64,000 nt of DNA, taken from assembly GCA_018907035.1 (NCBI GenBank), contig JACCIC010000049.1, positions 732,501 through 796,500 on the forward strand, written 5' to 3'. A program made the translations under genes and the position numbers. The notes beneath the pieces were generated by a model. The model was given only the letters and a program-made list of their open reading frames with translations, searched no databases and had not been told where the DNA came from. Position 1 is the stretch's first letter. Each line of letters starts with the position of its first letter. This DNA comes from Sycobia sp. Sy_11. Taxonomy: Eukaryota > Arthropoda > Insecta > Hymenoptera > Epichrysomallidae. Positions 62,647-64,000 of this stretch are shown piece after piece.

Positions 62647-62830
62647 CTCATGTAATAGACGGGTTGCAGCATCTGGTCGTTTGGATGCTTCTGTAAATGT
62701 ATGGCCCCATACCCTTCCTGGGAAGCATCAGTGTCCAGCTCGGTATCTCTGTGCTGGTTGTAGAATTGCAGTACGGACGCTTCCATGAGTGTCTTTTTTA
62801 GTTCCACGGAGGATGACCTCTGCTCAGTTG
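62647..62830 (-). pseudogene. Gypsy RT/RNase H junction
   Basis: Frame 62807-62652 reads LKKTLMEASVLQFYNQHRD then TELDTDASQEGYGAIHLQKH and QPVYYMS, the start of gypsy RNase H with the first catalytic Asp (DTDAS). The frame's last part, at lower coordinates, is LTR sequence. Confidence 0.8.
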
Positions 62831-62839
62831 CGAACTTGA

Positions 62840-63200
62840 AGCTAATAGGTTTGAATATTTTAGCATATCCCTTAATAAATTTACGGAAGTATTCCGCTAG
62901 TCCCAGGAACTCTGTAACTGTTTAGTGATCCTGGGTTCTGGAAATCCAGTGAAGGTCGCCGTCTTCTCGGGTGATGAGGAGATCCGTCCTTTCTCCACTA
63001 TGTGACCAAAAAACTCAATTTTCTCCTGCAATAACTGGCACTTTTTCCATAAGTCCTGGCCTTAATAACAGCATCGTCCATAAACACTACCAGAATATGT
63101 TTTTTCATTAACTGAGAGAAATCATAATGGACAAACCTAGTAAATACGACTGGCGAAGTGGCCAGACCGAACGGCACAACAATAAATTCGTATTGCTAAC
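62840..63200 (-). pseudogene. Gypsy reverse transcriptase palm fragment
   Basis: The minus strand, in a frame that overlaps the longer open frame, reads YEFIVVPFGLATSPVVFTRF and then HILVVFMDDAVIK (about 63190-63050). The second holds the FMDD version of the YxDD catalytic box. Stops and shifts follow downstream toward 62840, where the thumb/connection (GLAEYFRKFIKGYAKIF-like pieces) can be traced. Confidence 0.75.
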
Positions 63201-63403
63201 AAACCTCCTTAGTTCTCTAGGCGTCTCATTCGGTGCACGTAGTTTAGAAGCGGTTTGTCGCGTTCTGGAAACGCCTTCTTCTAGGATGGACCTAGTGCCG
63301 CCCATGAAATTATATCATTTTTTGTTTTCACTCAATCTGTAGTTGCTTTAGTTAATGCCTTTTTAGCAGTAAAGAACGTTTTGTAAGGTTTTGCTTACGA
63401 CGC

Positions 63404-63988
63404 TCAATTCATCACCATTTCTAGCCATGGTCGTACCAGTAACAACTGCTCCTCCCCGGAGAATTTCTCGAGTATATTAGCGTCGTCAATGAACAGGATG
63501 CGTGTTCGTGTTCGGACATTATTCTGTAAGGTTTTATTCAACTGACCTGCAAGCGTTGCTAACGGATTATCGTCCTTTGGTCCAGACACACTTCCACTCG
63601 CGGTCAGTAACCGGACTTCCTGCTGCAAGCACTTTAGTGTGATCTGCATCTTGAGTGTCTTACCTGCGCCTGTTGTTTCTCTTCGAGGAGCATTTATATT
63701 GTGGATTGATACACGTATGCCATCTTCAGTTTCCAACGCTTCGTTCGTTGCTCCTGTAAGCGCGTTAAGGATTTCTTCACCACTGTCGGTGGCTGTTGAT
63801 GAACGGGATGCTGCTCGTTTTTCATTTTTGATGACAGTGGTACTGCCGTGCTTTTCAGGGTGCTTTGATCTGCACCTATCGCCTGCACCGACTTTGCCGT
63901 ATTCCCTGCGTTCGCCAGTACTTCCCAAGAAGTTATCTATTTCGTTATACACTCTTGATGCGATGGTTGATAGTTCTCTTCTGCTCAA
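63404..63988 (-). CDS. Gag-like open frame of the gypsy element (partial)
   Basis: A 194-residue frame, Ser/Thr/Arg-rich at first, then NPLATLAGQLNKTLQNNVRT, then ILEKFSGEEQ and a WLE near the end. This resembles the start of the folded part of a gypsy Gag (phe-ser-gly entry, then a Trp) and stops just there. It lies right next to RT sequence, so the rest of Gag, the protease and the RT start have been deleted. It may begin upstream of the window end. Confidence 0.4.
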   Translation of the reverse strand: MSRRELSTIASRVYNEIDNFLGSTGERREYGKVGAGDRCRSKHPEKHGSTTVIKNEKRAASRSSTATDSGEEILNALTGATNEALETEDGIRVSIHNINAPRRETTGAGKTLKMQITLKCLQQEVRLLTASGSVSGPKDDNPLATLAGQLNKTLQNNVRTRTRILFIDDANILEKFSGEEQLLLVRPWLEMVMN

Positions 63989-64000
63989 TGGCTTATCTCT

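Larger units (their letters stand above)
61400..64000 (-). mobile_element. Decayed Ty3/gypsy LTR retrotransposon, extending past the window end
   Basis: In minus-strand order it contains a gag-like frame (63988-63404), a reverse transcriptase part (about 63200-63030), RNase H (62807-62652 and 62187-61757) and an integrase zinc-binding motif (61745-61608). The order RT, RNase H, integrase is that of the Ty3/gypsy superfamily. Protease and most of the RT fingers are missing, frames shift repeatedly, and a solo LTR interrupts RNase H. The 5' LTR lies to the right of the window. Confidence 0.8.

Overview
The window looks like a stretch of insect nuclear genome. It is strongly AT-rich, its genes have introns with GT..AG borders, and its proteins are typical animal ones. 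It is littered with mariner (DD34D) transposons, TA and GA microsatellites and a Ty3/gypsy retrotransposon. The sharp contrast between one GC-rich gene (the MGAT3-like gene) and otherwise AT-rich genes is reminiscent of Hymenoptera, but the sequence alone does not settle the order or species.

Layout. 1,045-4,818 (+): a GT17 family (MGAT3-like) Golgi glycosyltransferase in three exons. 5,326-6,572 (-): the first three exons of DPAGT1/ALG7; its C-terminal exons are not visible. 9,271-22,278 (+): a THAP-domain protein gene in seven coding exons. Its 8.4-kb first intron is filled with transposon debris: two head-to-head mariners, TA and GA microsatellites, a two-armed 60-bp minisatellite, a DDE transposon relic and another mariner fragment. 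A nearly intact mariner lies in its third intron. 22,279-27,500 is almost empty. 27,516-36,533 holds a decayed Polinton/Maverick-like (virus-like) element with recognisable major capsid, minor capsid, adenain-type protease, a conserved unknown protein and an integrase; all are broken or short, and a mariner sits inside it.

36,600-60,000 is a compact housekeeping block: DHX34 RNA helicase (+, 15 exons), PIG-V GPI mannosyltransferase (-, one exon), PDHB pyruvate dehydrogenase E1-beta (-, one exon), TSSC4 U5 snRNP factor (+, one exon), RNF14 RBR ubiquitin ligase (+, four exons) and PRMT9 arginine methyltransferase (+, six exons). 61,240-64,000 is a decayed Ty3/gypsy element on the minus strand that runs off the window end. 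It is interrupted by a 454-bp solo LTR with a perfect 5-bp target duplication.

Functional links. Three genes act in glycan assembly in the ER or Golgi (MGAT3-like, DPAGT1, PIG-V). Three act on RNA or its factors (DHX34 in nonsense-mediated decay, TSSC4 in U5 snRNP assembly, PRMT9, which methylates the splicing factor SF3B2). In eukaryotes such neighbourhood is probably chance. Exon borders were placed by eye from splice signals, reading-frame phase and family similarity. No alignment or database search was run.
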